NCBI GenBank assembly: GCA_032209605.1
Contig: JASFXZ010000035.1
Coordinates: 687,001 to 751,000 of the forward strand
Origin: Mactromeris polynyma
Lineage: Eukaryota > Mollusca > Bivalvia > Venerida > Mactridae
Reading direction: 5' to 3'
Length of the DNA: 64,000 bases
The notes under the pieces are model-generated. The model was not told the DNA's origin, ran no database searches, and saw only the letters and a list, made by a program, of their open reading frames with translations. Position numbers and translations under genes: made by a program. Position 1 is the first letter of the stretch; each line of letters begins with the position of its first letter. Below are positions 11,612 to 25,467 of this stretch, one piece after another.

Positions 11612-11681
11612 AACAATAACTGAAGTGGTAGAGCATCTACCTCCAGAACAGGAGGTGATGGTTCGAACCCTACCAGAGGCA
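11612..11681 (+). repeat. tRNA-like SINE fragment
   Basis: The segment contains a D-arm-like AGTGGTAGAGCATC (A box), a paired ACCTCC...GGAGGT arm and a clear B box (GGTTCGAACCC). The 5' acceptor strand that should pair with ACCAGAGGC is absent, so this is a truncated tRNA-like head rather than a tRNA gene. The following 170 bp repeat the phrase tgtgtccccc-atttg. Confidence 0.45.
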
Positions 11682-14600
11682 AATACGTGGTTTTTCATGG
11701 CTGTAATAAGTCTTAGTTTGTGTCCCCCATTTGTGTACCTCCTGGTCTGTTTAGTCTTGTTTTGTGTCCCCCATTTGCATACCCCCTGGTGCGTTTGGTC
11801 TTGCTTTTATGCCCCCCCTAGTGTAAACCTGTTTAGTCCTTCCGGTCTAGCTAGCTAGATCTCTCATGCGTGTCCGTATGGTCTTGTTTTTCTGTGTCCA
11901 CAGTGCGCACCCGTGTTCCGTTTGATCTGCTTTTGTGCCCCTGTATGTAACTCATTATACTTTCGTTTTATATCCTTTGTCAATATTGGTGCTAAACTGA
12001 GGAATATTGTTATACTTTCTGTGCTGTATAAAATATGTGATACTTGCATTCATTTCTTGGGTAGTTTTGTATTTCTGTAATTCGCTACACGTTGACATAT
12101 TTTAGTAAATATACAATGACATTATCATTTCTGGTAGATTCGAGGTTGAATTTATACTTTAATTTAAATTTTAACGAATATTAAACACAACCACTTAGTT
12201 TTGCGTATAGATATGTTTACGATTAAATACATACTCCAATTATTCCTGTGTCAAATGAGCAGACACGTTGGTTTCACGTTACAGACGTTTTTCATGAAAA
12301 GATTAAATCTGCAATTTAAATATTTCAGATAGAAAACTGTGTTTTATTTTCCCAAGGTATGGTAGCGACAAATCATACACATATCAATGCAGGTGTAATG
12401 TTACGTCGTACAAATGTAAATATTCAATTGCGGTATTATTTGAGATATTGAATATTGGGATCATTCTTTTTTTTTTTTTTTTCTTCCTTATGGTTAAGTG
12501 AATAATAATTGAAGTAATTAACCTGAAGAGAAGCATTGACTCGGTTCGAAATCGTTATACGACGAATAAAATCTTTGCAAAAGCCTTAGCTATTATGTAC
12601 TGTGTTTGAAATTCTATTCAGAAGAAATATGGCCTCTTTTCATTGAAACCAAATTTATTGGATTGGGAATATATCACAACTTGATATCACATACATGTAC
12701 TTGAATGACACGACATTTTCAATATTTAAACAAGCGAATTATCATTTTCGGGGTGTAAAATGGTAGAGTTTATAATTGGGAATGCGTTTACATACCAGTG
12801 TTATGACGGGCAAAAAACAAATATTACCAAACATTCATTTTACAAACGTAAATCGTGCAAAACACTTAATGTGTTTCTATGGCAGTATCACACTCAAGTT
12901 GATAATTCAGTACCTGATTGTAGTTTGAATCATGATTAATTTGATTCTCTTATAGACCTGTTCGGGATATAAACAGTATAATGCATGAACGACATGCATT
13001 GTACAATGTAATTATTACCTGTACAATCGTGGGAATAAATTTGTTTATAAGTACAAACTTTTAACAACATATGCTATGTAAACATTTGAGAAAATGGCAT
13101 GTTAATGCCATTATACGGACGTAGTCTAAAACATTGTATTATAACTTTTCAGTAACCTGGAGCTGCAAAATACGAGACCAATACAGGTATTTCTTATGTT
13201 AACATGAAGTCGGCGCGGAGATCACGATAGAAATACCTGCCTCGGACTCATGGATTTGTGGTTTTTGGGAATATAAGAATATTAACAACACGTAGTGTTA
13301 CAGATTTTCTCATATTTATGACTAAGCATATTTTGACAAAATATCGAGATTTTGGAAATCTACATAGAAGTTTTTGACAGATGTAAGTACTTTATTTTTG
13401 TAAAACCTGTGATGGCTCTACCTTCTTCGCAAGGAATTTGTACAACAGAATGTGGCATATAAAAAACCTTCTTGGCGCTTCTTGTCCTTTTTTGCAATGA
13501 CCGGCCTTGCCTGACTTTTACTTAGCCATTGTTTGTTATTTATGCGTCGCTGGGACTCAAACTAATACACACAAGTTTCATTCCCAGTGAGCAACTAGGA
13601 TAACAATGTTTAGCACAATCCAAACGCTTGGCCTTCTGGTCTGGTGTCAGCCCTTGGTCAACCTAGCACAAAGCTTCTTTAAGTTCAAACAGTCTTTCCT
13701 TTTGTTGCTGTAACAACAAGTCTACCAGGACGGTTACTGCCTTGCAGGCTATATAGACCCCCTTTAATTTGTTTAACCCAGCGAAAAACTGTTCTTAATG
13801 TAGATGGTTTTCTTTTTATCAAAACACGCTAAGAAATAATACAGAAAAAGGCACGTTTATGCCTTCATACAGACATAATAAAAGTGTACTAACTATATTA
13901 AAGACTAAGCAAAATAAAAAGGCCTACTATAGTTTTACCTTTAAAATACAGAAACTGATGATAAATTATTATACTTCGTGATGTTATGGTAGATTCGAGG
14001 TTAGAGCGATACATGAATTCAAATATCAGCCAACATTTAACACAGTATGTAGTTTCCTTTCGCGCTACAAAACTGCCTTATATGAAAGGACTACAAATAT
14101 GTTGGTGTCTTATAACTCATTCTTTTGAATTAGTTTAATTTTCCTTATAACTCGGTTAAGTTGATATTAAAGATGAATGCAGGTAAAATATTTCGTCGCG
14201 GTAATCCGAACGTATTCAAATTACAGAAATTTTCCCATCCGTTTCAGTTTGAATGGAAATTCTTTATACGATGAGTAAAATGTTATTTAAAGCTCAAAGC
14301 ATTTTGAAATGCAATACTATTCACAAGTGAAATGAAATGTTTGGAATGAAATACAATTTACTTGATGGGGAGTATAAAACAAACATTGCTCACAATGAAC
14401 CAAATAAAACATTTTTCCATATTTTAAACCGAAATTTTCATATTATGCAATTTAAAAACAAACTCCATCCACTGGACAAGTTTTATAATCATGGCGTCAT
14501 TTATTGAAAAAAAACTTTAAAGCTTCATAGCATACTCATGTAAAAATATTTCAAATATTTTGTAAGGAATGACATTCAAGCAAAGGCATACATTTGTATC

Positions 14601-16479
14601 GCTGAATTTGATTTAATTTGCAATGAATAAGACAGTTAACACCTTAAGTATTCTGGCTGTCACTGAATAATCATTGGAATAAACTGTTGCATGTGAGACT
14701 CTTAGACATGGAGTAATGATTGTAAAACGCTTTTTGATGCAATGACACATAACAATTCTTTGTGCGTAACCCATACGAGAAATAAGAAAATCCTTATTTC
14801 GTTTTGATAAATAAAATCAGTGATTTCCGATTAGAAACACATCAATATCAAAGTAAGAGAAAATCATTTTGTAAATGAAATACAATTTGGGTGGTTTGAA
14901 ACTACATGTACCATATAGCTGCTTGAATACAGCAAAAAATGTCATACCAGTTTAATACATGAATCATTTTAAAAGCTTTGAAAACAATATTAACTGACAT
15001 CTTTATGTTGCGTTTATTATTAAAAACAACTGATAGAATGAGTGTACAATCATGTATATGATCGTTTAAAGGTTTTAGTGATATAACAAGTAGTTGTGAT
15101 ATGTTAAGATTAGCACCGTTTGCACGTGAACATATGCAGCCATCCATAGAAACAACAAATAATGATTCACATGAGGGACCGTTCCAGGCGTATTAATGCT
15201 GCATACTGTAAAACATGGAATGGAGTTTAATTTTTACATTCTAATGACCTTGCAAAGTAGCCTTGGTAGTATAAATTTAGACATTTAACATTGTTTAGGA
15301 TTAAACAAGAAACATCTTGAAAAAATATTTGCCGCACTTTGAAGGTTAAGATTTGTTTCGGAACATCAAAAGTGCCGATATGTTACGATTGCTGGTGATT
15401 TCAGATCCAAAATGGTAAATTCACCGAATTCAGTGGATTTCGGTAAGGTAACGTACACTTTATCGGAAGGTTGACCAGTCCGCGTCAAGGTAACAAATCT
15501 TGTTTTTTTTTAAGAAATAATGCCTTGGTGTTTAACGTAAGATTTGAATTGTTTACAATACACTGATATGCAAACAGCAGAACCATGTTAGTACGGCTGG
15601 GCCGAAAAAGATGAATGTCAAACAGTACCATATTGACTTCTATTAATATGCTTGAGATAACACCCAAACACCTGTTAGTAACTGTTGCCACTGCACCGGT
15701 GACCTAACTTGGCATGTAGGATGATACACAACTGAAGATAATGAATTTTACTTCGATCCTGGTTCTGATAGTCGAAAAATGATTTTTGTAGATGAGTTGG
15801 TATACATTTTATGCATTTTTGTCTCAATTATCCAGAATATTGGTCGAGAGCGTTAGTACCACAAACACTAGTTTAAACCGTCATATGCCTTTCCTTAAAT
15901 TGGTAAATTCTTTTTGATATTACAATAGATCGCACCTGTTGGTAAAGGTAGGTTTTAATTCAAGATTCACTCTGATAATTTAACGTACTTTAGCCAAACG
16001 TTTACGATTAATGTAATTCTTTAAGTAACATGTTTGCACAGCAGACGCGCGATGTGGCGTACGGTTTTGATGCATACTTTGGAAAAAATATATTTTTGAC
16101 TTTATCGTCATAATGTCGAAAGGGACGTGTTCCTGCGCTCGACGTTTAATTCCTACCAATGTATTGCTGAAATTGATAACGTCATATAACCTTTGTTATG
16201 ATATGTGTATTACTGATGTTTTGAAGAATATAATTGAAGTTACTTCATTAAGTCGAATGTCGAATGGTAAAATAACAGAATATGATACATACCATTAGTG
16301 CGTGGGGTAGTTTGTACCCTCAGAAGAACAAACATGTATTAAAAAGTATTAAAATGTGTTGTATAAACCACCATTTGAGGACTTTTTTCATTCAAACTAC
16401 AGACATTGTAGAATACAAAATAGAAATATCTTTTGTATAGGAATTTGTTTGGGGTTGAGCCATTTTTGGTTACATTATC

Positions 16480-16910
16480 GTCTGTATGTGTCTATGTATC
16501 TACGTTACTAAGTATCTATCAATCAATGTTTCTATGTACATGTGCATTTATATGCCTGTGTACCTAAGTTAATATGTGTCTATGTTTCTTTGTATATACA
16601 TATATGTATCTATGTATCTACGTTAATATGTATCATCGTATTCATATACCTATGAATCTATTCATCTACATAACTATATGTTAATATATCTATGTATTTG
16701 TGTATCTATGTATGTACGTATCTATGTATCGATGTATCTATGTATGTACGTATCTACGATATGTATCGATGTATCGATGTATATATGTACCTATGTTTCT
16801 GTTTATCAGTGTATCTATGTTTCTGTTTATCTATGTATATTTGAATCAATGTATATATGTGTACTGTACATATGTACCTATACAACTATGTATATATGTA
16901 TTCACACAAA
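16480..16910. repeat. Degenerate ATGTATCT-type microsatellite
   Basis: Some 430 bp dominated by variants of TATGTATC, TATGTACG and TCTATGTT. The open frames across it, rich in Tyr, Val, Cys and Ile, are products of the repeat and not genes. Confidence 0.8.
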
Positions 16911-17329
16911 TCTCTATTCACTACCACCACTCAATCTTAAAATGTATTCTTTATAAAATCATTTTACCTCCGTCAAATATTGCCGTCATGATACTTAGTG
17001 GGAATTTCTCAAATAGAGACTGAATTAAGTTTGAGGAAAATATTTAAAATAACAATGCTATGTTTATGAATACGAGACGAGTACGCACTATATTACTGGT
17101 CAAAAGAGCCAACCCGCCACTTTGTGTTCTGAGAACCTTAATTGCTTTATGCGAAATAATCTGAACGATTTTGACAGTTCATGCAATTTGAATTATAAAT
17201 CTTATATTTTATTGCTATCGGAATAAGCAGAAGATATACCCAGTAGCAATTCAGAAACTATGTGAAAAAGTACTGGCTGGTCGGCACTTTCGACCAGTAT
17301 GTGTCAGTGAATTGATTTTAGATGAACTA

Positions 17330-18081
17330 AAGCCCCCTCCCCACCTTCACGACCTCACTCACGATCTACGCCGACGTTGGAAAGTTGCTAAAATCGGCGT
17401 TAGTCGTAACGATGATGCAAATTTCACAAAAAACACAACCTTCTCCGAGTGTGCCAAGACATTTCCACGACGGTCGTACAGCCATCGGGGATCCATATTC
17501 GAGGAGATCTCTCCATGTGGTGCTTCCAGGGATGCCTGGTGCTGCCCTTGTGGTGACTCCATGTTTTGGAGAGGAGGGGATGGGTTATTTGGGTGGGTTT
17601 TAAACGTTTCGGAAAGCTTCCTACTCTTTTGCGCAACCACGCCTGATTACGTGATGCACTCATTTCCACCACGTGAAGGTCTTGACGCGATCGCAGCGCA
17701 GTCTTATTAAGATCAGGAACAGGTCTTGACGGGTCTTGAGAGGTCGCAGCGAAGTCGGCGAAGATCGTGGTGATAATTTCCCAAGCGGTCCTTCACGACT
17801 TCGCTACGACCTGTCCCGACCTCATCACGACTTAACCACGACCACCATATCCCGGTACGCCACGACAATGTTACGACTTTCTACGACCTTCACTTTGGTC
17901 GGGGTAGGTCGAGGAAATGGTTGAACATGTTCAAAATTTTGGCCCCGACCAAATGCCCTTCCCGACGCTTCCCGAATGATTGGGATCAACCCCGATCACC
18001 TCCCCGATCTTCCCGAGACGCTCTTCGATCATCAGGTCGGCGTCGGTCGGGGAGAAGATCGTGAAGGTGGGAAGGGGGCTT
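17330..18081. mobile_element. GC-rich MITE with terminal inverted repeats
   Basis: AGCCCCCTCCCCACCTTCAC at the left end matches the reverse complement of the right end (AGCCCCCTTCCCACCTTCAC) at 19 of 20 positions, and CGA follows on both sides. The interior is much richer in G+C than the flanks and is full of short (C/T)ACGAC and TCCCGA words in both orientations, for example at 17800-17890. No transposase is encoded; overlapping ORFs on both strands come from the repetitive composition. No clear target-site duplication was found. Confidence 0.7.
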
Positions 18082-19990
18082 AACGCTCAAGCTATGAGAT
18101 AAAAAGTCAACATTCTTGCTAAATACTTATTATATACGTAAGATATATATCCTGAATTATTTCAGTAATCATTTACATGAAATCAGGCGCGTAGCTGCCT
18201 ATACGCGAGTACGCGGCTGAATCCACATGATTCTGACCAAAAACAATTCAGCCAAAGATGCAGTATGCGTACTTGACTAGTCTACTGTTAGATTGACCTA
18301 AAACAGATGTATTCATTTTCAGAACCGATTCATGTGAATAATATTGGATCACTTGGATTGACAGCGGTGATTTTATACGATGTTGTGTTATTTCTATGAC
18401 AAGAGGACGTTAATAATGTATATTTTGTGGGTGATTTCTTAGTAAGTGGCATTAATCGACAGGATGCGTTGTTGTTCCCATCTGTAAGAAATAAACGATT
18501 TGTAAGGCATCATCGTTGGTGTGAAAATATTTTTGTTTTAGTTATAACCCTTGTCAGTGATATTACATGTTATCATTGATTTTGACTTGGATGACTGTTT
18601 TAGGTCATTTCCTCAACGTGCCGACCCCCTTTGTGCTGCTTTTATACATGAATTTTTTTATCATAGTAATAGATTATAAATTACATGTATGCTCATTAAT
18701 ATTACACACTGTATTAGTGCTTTTTATTGGTGTTCATACGTCTTGTCCTATCATGCTGTATTAATCTCCATGGACCCTATGGCCTACAAGAATTATCGAA
18801 AATAAGTTAATCAAATTAGTCAAAACTGGTCATGTACAGATGGACACAAGTGAACGATACAGCCATTGTGTTGTAAATAACAAAACATTTTCATTTGTGA
18901 ATTTCTATATTCAAACGCATCTAGAAAATAATAGAACCATAACATTTCTATTATCAACTAAATCACACAAGAGTGTTACTGCCAGCTGTAACATCAATCA
19001 TGCTACTAATGTTGGTACTGCGCTTACTGCGTTCTTCATTACATCTAAAGAAATCTCCTTTTTCAGCTGCTCTGTCCTTCATTATATGAAGCTGGGTTTA
19101 CTGTGTTTATGTTGTATTACGGAACAATCTGCTACGATAAGACACATCGATTGCGCAACAGTTAATTACAACTTACGTATCATATTTGGATATGATAATA
19201 TATTACTTGATTAGTATGTCTTTTAAACTACCAGCAACGTCTTTATTTACTTGGTCAAGTGAACTAATAGAACAGAAGTCTCGACAAACATATACAAACA
19301 TTTACTAGTAATTAACATTGATACAAGGTTTTCGTTAATTTCCTACTATCATGTTTTTTATGTCTCTGAACTATAATATCTCTTTAAAGGGAAACGTCGT
19401 GTGATAGAAGTTTCACGTGACCAGATGCCACCCTGACTAGCGCGCTGCTGGAGATCAATCTGAAGAAGATACATCTGGAGCTATCATTTATTTCGGATGT
19501 TACCGAGTATTCGGATAGGATAGAATAAATGAGGTCAAACTGTGGTTTCTAATTAATCAAATCTTGATTTGTCACACAACGAGATGGGTACTTCACAGAC
19601 AGATTTTGTGATGACTTTCATTTTATCACCTTACTGACACGTGAGGATAACATAGTAACATCAATATTAGGAGAAGCCATTGTAAGAAAGGTAACACAAT
19701 AAGGTAACACCACCACCAAGCAATATCGCATTGGCACCGACTCATAAAACTAACTGTAAAATGCCACTTCAGCAACTTACATTTCCATCGCAATGATCTG
19801 AATGTATATCACATAATCAAAGAATGTGAAGCTATTGTATTTCCAATAATCACAATGCCACGTAAACAGCGTAAAATTGCTACCGATAATGTATTATAAA
19901 CCAACAAATTGTTAAACCCACAGCAACGCATATCTTGTGGATTTCTTAAGAAATTTAAATAGTATTTTTAATTTTGCTTCTATTTCAATT
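18082..19990. other. Non-coding stretch, no gene recognised
   Basis: AT-rich sequence. 18184-18240 (tcaggcgcgtagctgcctatacgcg) resembles a dispersed mollusc repeat. A 124-codon ORF at 18840-19214 has no recognisable domain and is not called as a gene. Confidence 0.35.
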
Positions 19991-20154
19991 ATAGTTTAGT
20001 TTAGTTTATTAACGGAAGTAAGGCAATCTGCCTATCACACCACATATTTACAAATAAACATGAAACATAAATACAATTCATATACATATGAACACATATC
20101 CAAAAGAAACATATACATGATCAATGACGGTACATACTAGATTGAGAGAATGTT

Positions 20155-20957
20155 CTAATTAACATAGAAAACTTCATTTCTTTTTTCAAATGCTTTAAAA
20201 ATAAATATGGACAATTTATTAAGTATGTTTTTATTTTCGATAGACAGAAGTTCAATAAATTTTATCATGTTAGGATTGTTCCAATAATATTTTTTGATGT
20301 ACATTTCCTAATATCGATATACATAGGACATTCTAATAAAAAATGAAATTCATCTTCCAAAGTGTTACATAATTTACATTTTCGATCAATATAAGGAATC
20401 TTATTAGGCTTATGCCATCTACCCGCTTCAATTTCTAATTTATGCGCAGACATCCTAAATCGGGTCAATGCAACCCTGAATTTATAAATATGTATTTGAT
20501 CCAAATAAAACTGATACCCAAAATTGCAAAATAATTTATAAGTCCGTGCACGGGTTGAATTTTCCAGGTCAGTACTCCAATTCTGTATAAAATTATCATA
20601 TAATCTTTCTTTAAAAATTCTTAAAAATACATTAACATTTTCTACTCCCTGATTGATCCAAACATAATAAAATCCCATTTTTTCTAATAATAGTTTCACT
20701 GATATGGCCCAGGAAACTTTTTCAGGATGAATTTCTAAATCCCTTATCATCAAATTATATACAATCCGTATGAATTTCACATTATTACATTTAACTATTT
20801 TAAACCAATATTTAATTACTCTGATCATTCTTCTTAATCTCAAAGGATATCTTTTAAGTTCCCCATAAACAAAATTGTTCTGTGTTTGTTTCCTAACCCC
20901 CAATAGTTCTTTGCAAAATTGTAAATGAATATTTTCTAATTTATTTCCAAAATCCAT
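20155..20957 (-). pseudogene. C-terminal part of the same retrotransposon polyprotein
   Basis: This segment continues the polyprotein after the frameshift near 21005. It runs from MDFGNKLENIHLQFCKELLG through a CCHC-type knuckle (RKCKLCNTLEDEFHFLLECP), the usual end of this retroelement class. A second one-base shift near 20305 moves the frame again. The shifted frame reads KKYYWNNPNMIKFIELLS and ends at TAG (20155-20157). Both shifts look like post-insertion decay. Confidence 0.85.
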
Positions 20958-20995
20958 CCCCCAAACCTCACAACCATAACATAAAATTGGATCAA

Positions 20996-22492
20996 TCAGT
21001 TTATCAATAAATCTAACTTATGATTAATGGTCATACATGGAAATTTAAACATTGCCTTCAAAGCCTGTTCATATAGGATTAATTGTGTCTCTTGAAAAGC
21101 ACCACCTGTGGTAAAAATAATACCAAGATATTTAAACTTATTAACTATTTCAACTTCTTCGTTCTTATATGTAAAACAAGTATTTCCTTTTAATCTACCC
21201 CCTTTTTTAAAAATCATTGCTTTTGTCTTATTAATATTCACTTGCAGCTTCCACCTATCACAATAATTTTCCAAAAGATTTAAACCTTTTTGTAAATCTT
21301 GACAATTTTCTGACATAATTACAATACCATCAGCATACAACAATAAAAACAATTTCAACATTCCAACATCAACACCTTCAAATCCATTTGTCATTAAAAA
21401 CTCCTCAATGTCATTAAGATACATACAAAAAAGGAAAGGTGATAAACTTTCACCTTGTCTTACCCCTAAAGTACATACAATACTTTCACTTAGTACATTA
21501 TTATACTTCATTTTACATGTAGTTTTATAAGATTCATACATTGATTTGATAATATCTAAAATTTTCCCTCTAACTCCAAGTTTAATCAATTTATACCAGA
21601 TTATGTCCCTTACTGTGTAATCAAATGCTTTAGTAAAATCTATAAAAACAACAAACAATTTTTTATTACTATTCACTAAACGATTAATAATCCCATGTAA
21701 AACAAACACATTATCTACTGTACTCATATTTTCCCTAAAACCAGATTGTGCTTCAATATACACATTGTACAATTCAGCCCAATTAGTTAATCTACTATTC
21801 AATATTTTTGTAAACAATTTTCCTAAAGTGCTTAAAAGAGTTATGCCTCTATAATTTCCAGAGTCATTAATATCTCCTTTTTTATGAAGTGGTACAATAT
21901 AGCCTTGGGACCATTGTTCTGGAAAATGACCAACATGAAACAGTTTGTTAAACAACGCTGTTAAACAATTTAAAAAACAAGTGTTCTTAGAACCATGTAT
22001 AAAGAATTCATTCAACATCATATCTGGTCCACATGATTTTCCCGTGTTTAACTCCTTACATGCCTTGAAAACTTCATTTGCCGCAATATCAACATTCAAT
22101 TCATCAAACATTACCTGTATATCACCCCTAATGTACCTTTCATTAAAAAACAAAATATCCTCATCTGGCTGAAAAAATATTGACTCTGGATCATTGATGG
22201 ATTTAAAATACCTAACAAAACCATCACTCTGCAGATTTGAGGATTTGTTTGATGAACGAAAAGAGCCTTTTAATAATTTCCAATAATCTCGGGCATTTTT
22301 TAATCTTGCATTCTCCAATTTTTTTGTTTGATTTCTATCAAAATTATATTTCTTACTTCTCAAAGTCGACTTGTATAAACTTCTGGCTGTTACCATATTT
22401 AATCTATTAACTTCACTCTTGTCTTTCCTATAAATATTTAAGAAGTTGTAAAAATTACTTTGTTTTTGCTTACAATCGTTGTCATACCATGG
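20996..22492 (-). pseudogene. Non-LTR reverse transcriptase domain (inactive remnant)
   Basis: The frame encodes an RT with the expected order of blocks: PLHKKGD..NYRGITLL (block 1-2), FIDFTKAFD (first catalytic Asp), GVRQGESLSPFLF, and the catalytic box. That box reads YADG instead of YADD, losing the second Asp. The thumb-side sequence (INKTKAMIF, KYLGIIF) follows. The frame ends in HKLDLLIN and stop. A single missing T explains this, because the next frame continues DKLIDPILCYGCEVWG. No endonuclease domain precedes it. The family resembles molluscan L1/Nimb-type elements often labelled 'jockey-like' polymerases. Confidence 0.9.
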
Positions 22493-22499
22493 TTATATG

Positions 22500-24120
22500 A
22501 TCATGTTGTTAACATCCGTTACTTATTCAGAACAAAAAAACAAAAAAATGATCTCAAATAATTTTGATATTGAAATAAAATGCATTTATTTTAATCACTT
22601 CTTATATACTGTTTGCTTGTATTTTCGCGGTACTAACGAAATAACGTAACGGAAAAAAACTTACTTAGATATTTATGGTGTTCAGTTTGTTTTCCAAATC
22701 TTTTACAGTTAATTAATGCTGACAAAAGCATTTCTTTTCCGTATTTTTTCTATAATGCCATATTGTTTCAATGTAGGTGTTGTTGTCAAAAAACAAAATA
22801 CCGTGAAACAGGAAGATACGCGAAAATAGCAGCAAACACATATTTTGGTGTTTAATTTCAATCATATCTTCCACAATTTTGGCCAGATCTTTTGAAAGGA
22901 AATTCTGCTATGTTTCTTTTTCCTACCTATTACCTAACAGTATCGATTTCAAACATTTGTAACACGAAATATGTATAAAAATAGCAATTGTTTTCAATAA
23001 ATTACTATGGAGTTATGGAATTGTCTAATGACACACGTTTTGCTATAGGTCATTAGTAGAATATGATTTAAAAAAATTGTAGCAATTTGTCACTCTATTT
23101 AAAAATTCCACAAACTGCAATTTAATTTACTTAAATAAATTACAATGAAAAAAAAACACATCTGCCTAGAATTTTATGTTTTTACAACAACCGACAGCCG
23201 TAGTAATCAATTAATAGATAGACTAGAAATATGTCCGTAGCACACAGATGCCCCCACTTCCAGTCTTTGTCACAAAAGCAAATGCTTTTATTCTGCTCAT
23301 TGTTTGTGATTGGGTATCAAAATTACCAAGTGAACAACTGTACTGATTATAATGATAAGTCAAGGGCCATACCTTTGCATTCTCTTGGCGTAATCATACA
23401 TGAAACGCCAGGTGTACAACTATACATGCTTGTGAACATTCCTGTAAAGAATTATGACTTTGGGAGATATGGTTGACACACTATTGCATATTCTGTAGGT
23501 TAAATTTTAACTAAGTCAAGGGCCATGACTTTGCACTTACTGGGCACAGATATGCGTGACACAATATTTTTTGACGGACGGAAGGACGGTCAAGGGGAAA
23601 TATATCTGCCTTTCAGAATGGTGGCATAAAAATGTCTCCCTGTATAATTTGATTTCATTATTTATGCTCAATACAATGCAAGTAAATTAAAAAATCATCA
23701 CTTATATCCAGTGTACAAGTATTGTGTAAGTTAAACTGTGACTGAAAAACACACATAAATGGCAGTTTGTTGAAATGTATCACATTTCACAACATGTGTT
23801 GAGACATTAATTTGATATTCATCTGGCTTTTTAAATGGAAAATAATAAAATATGCTGAGCAAATATTATAAGTATTAATAATAAATTTCATATCTACAAA
23901 ATTGCTACATGTAATACAATATCGCGTTATTGTACATATCTTTCAAATAAAATATTGTAAAGAAGTGTTAAGTTAAAATCATGAACAATTGCAATTGTAA
24001 TACCCTCTTCACATACAAATAATCATACAGGTAGATGGCTCGAACTAATTGCTCGGTCCGATGGCAGTTCGAGGTTTCGAAGTTTTACTGTATATTATGA
24101 ATTAAAATACTATTGTCATA
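22500..24120. other. Non-coding stretch with a degenerate dispersed repeat
   Basis: 23330-23640 carries phrases such as gtcaagggccat-actttgca and gacggacggaaggacggtcaagg, typical of a dispersed mollusc repeat. At 24035-24090 gaggtttcgaagttttactg followed by TA resembles a solo Tigger/pogo terminus. Nothing else was recognised. Confidence 0.4.
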
Positions 24121-24123
24121 ATC

Positions 24124-24425
24124 AAAGACCTAAATACCACAGATGCGCTACTTGGCCAGATATCGTAAAATCTCTCGGAAAATAAAATCTCACCAGAGTA
24201 GGTGAACGTTAACCAGATATGGCGCATCGTTACGATGTTAGCGGCAGTCACACTGTCTAATCAAAGCGCTGAAGGCCCGAGGCTGCAGACAGCTGAATTG
24301 TGGATTTGCTTGCCTGTGTACATCTAGTTACTTGTTTGTAAACAAATTATGATATTTACTACTGTATTTCCATTTTAAGTTACCAGTATTTTTATATCAG
24401 TTATTTTGTGGTATTTAGGTCTTTG
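24124..24425. mobile_element. MITE with CAAAGACCTAAATACCACA ends
   Basis: The left end caaagacctaaataccaca is the perfect inverse of the right end tgtggtatttaggtctttg, enclosing about 300 bp with no coding frame. The interior (gctgaaggcccgaggctgca ... tggatttgcttgcc) recurs without ends at 26585-26740. A smaller element with related ends lies at 25468-25602. Confidence 0.75.
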
Positions 24426-25467
24426 CCCATATCCACTTACAAATAATGGACAAGTAATTTGGTTAGATTACAATAGATTACACTAAGGAAAGTATAAAGC
24501 TAAAACAAGTCTTTGACATTGGACAATAATACATCATGTACAATTATAAGTACATGGTAATATACCGAATTTAAAGACTCCTAAGTAAGCAGCAATTTGA
24601 TTATTAGAACGAAGAATTTCACAATATAAACTACAAATGAAACCCTATCAGTGTAGAAGAGCAGATGGCATACACTTTTATCAGAAGTAACAACGCTTCA
24701 AAGACAGATGACATGTAGCGATTATCTTCCATATACCCGTTCCACTGCAAAATATCATGTAATCAATCGTCTTTGTTTGATCAATTGTATAATGTTTTTG
24801 AATGACATTGAGGGTACAAAATTATAAACAGACACGAACATATGACTACCCATACAGAACATAAACTTCTTGAGATATAGATCACTGTGGAATGCAATTC
24901 AGTTTGATCAACTATATTATATGTTGTTGAATGGCATTGAGGGTACCTATTCACAGACATGAACACCTGATACCAGATCTGTAATTTATAATTGGCGTCA
25001 AACATTCATTAAAAGAACATTAACGATAGCAATAATATACACATTGTTATTAAGATGTACAGAACAGAACAAGATATTTTTTATTTTTCAAATACAGATT
25101 GCAAAACATTATGTTTTGCAATAACATGTGAACATATTGATAAATATAGGCACAATGACGGAGATTTGTAAACATAAAGATTTGGGTGCGGGGATAGTGA
25201 TCACAGTTTATTATAGTCAGTCGAACGAATTAACCTGATATTGACCTTCTTGAAATGAATATATTATTTAAAGTTTTTTCCGACTATGTCGGTTTCTGTA
25301 AGCTAAGCGGATATTATCAGCCCCCTTCTTCTTAAAATTAACCCGTCAAAGCCGAAACTAGTACTAGTAGTACTTCCATATAGCAAATTGTCTATGGTGT
25401 CTGAAGTATGTTTGCTAGACAGACATTGCACTGGATTGTTAGTTAAAAGAAACGAACACTCGCAACA

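Larger units (their letters stand above)
10890..17325. other. Long non-coding stretch with diverged repeats
   Basis: About 6.4 kb without a supported gene. 11612-11681 is tRNA-like on the + strand (entered separately). Segments around 12120-12600 and 13970-14300 look like diverged copies of one repeat, sharing tggtagattcgaggtt and tatacgaNgaNtaaaat. 16450-16910 is a degenerate ATGTATCT-type microsatellite (entered separately). Small ORFs lack domains. Confidence 0.4.
19992..22492 (-). mobile_element. 5'-truncated L1/Nimb-like non-LTR retrotransposon
   Basis: The minus-strand element carries a reverse transcriptase, a C-terminal zinc knuckle and a 3' UTR. It ends in AATAAACTAAACTAAAC, a short TAAAC tail. 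The open frame stops abruptly on the 5' side at 22492 (PWYDNDCKQKQS, with TAA just upstream) and the endonuclease is missing, the usual outcome of incomplete reverse transcription. Two one-base frameshifts (near 21005 and 20305) break the frame. A small hairpin (GGCAGATTGCC on the minus strand, + strand 20022-20032) sits just before GTTAATAAA. Confidence 0.9.

Noticed and set aside
16678..17023. Overlapping Tyr/Cys/Ile-rich ORFs resembling membrane proteins
   Set aside because: Product of the ATGTATCT microsatellite.
17312..17710. 132-codon ORF and antisense ORFs
   Set aside because: They lie mostly inside the GC-rich MITE; long frames on both strands are expected from its composition.
18840..19214. 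124-codon + strand ORF
   Set aside because: No recognisable family, no splice or promoter context; compatible with chance.
20021..20032. Hairpin as a bacterial-type terminator
   Set aside because: It belongs to the 3' UTR of a retroelement in a eukaryotic genome.
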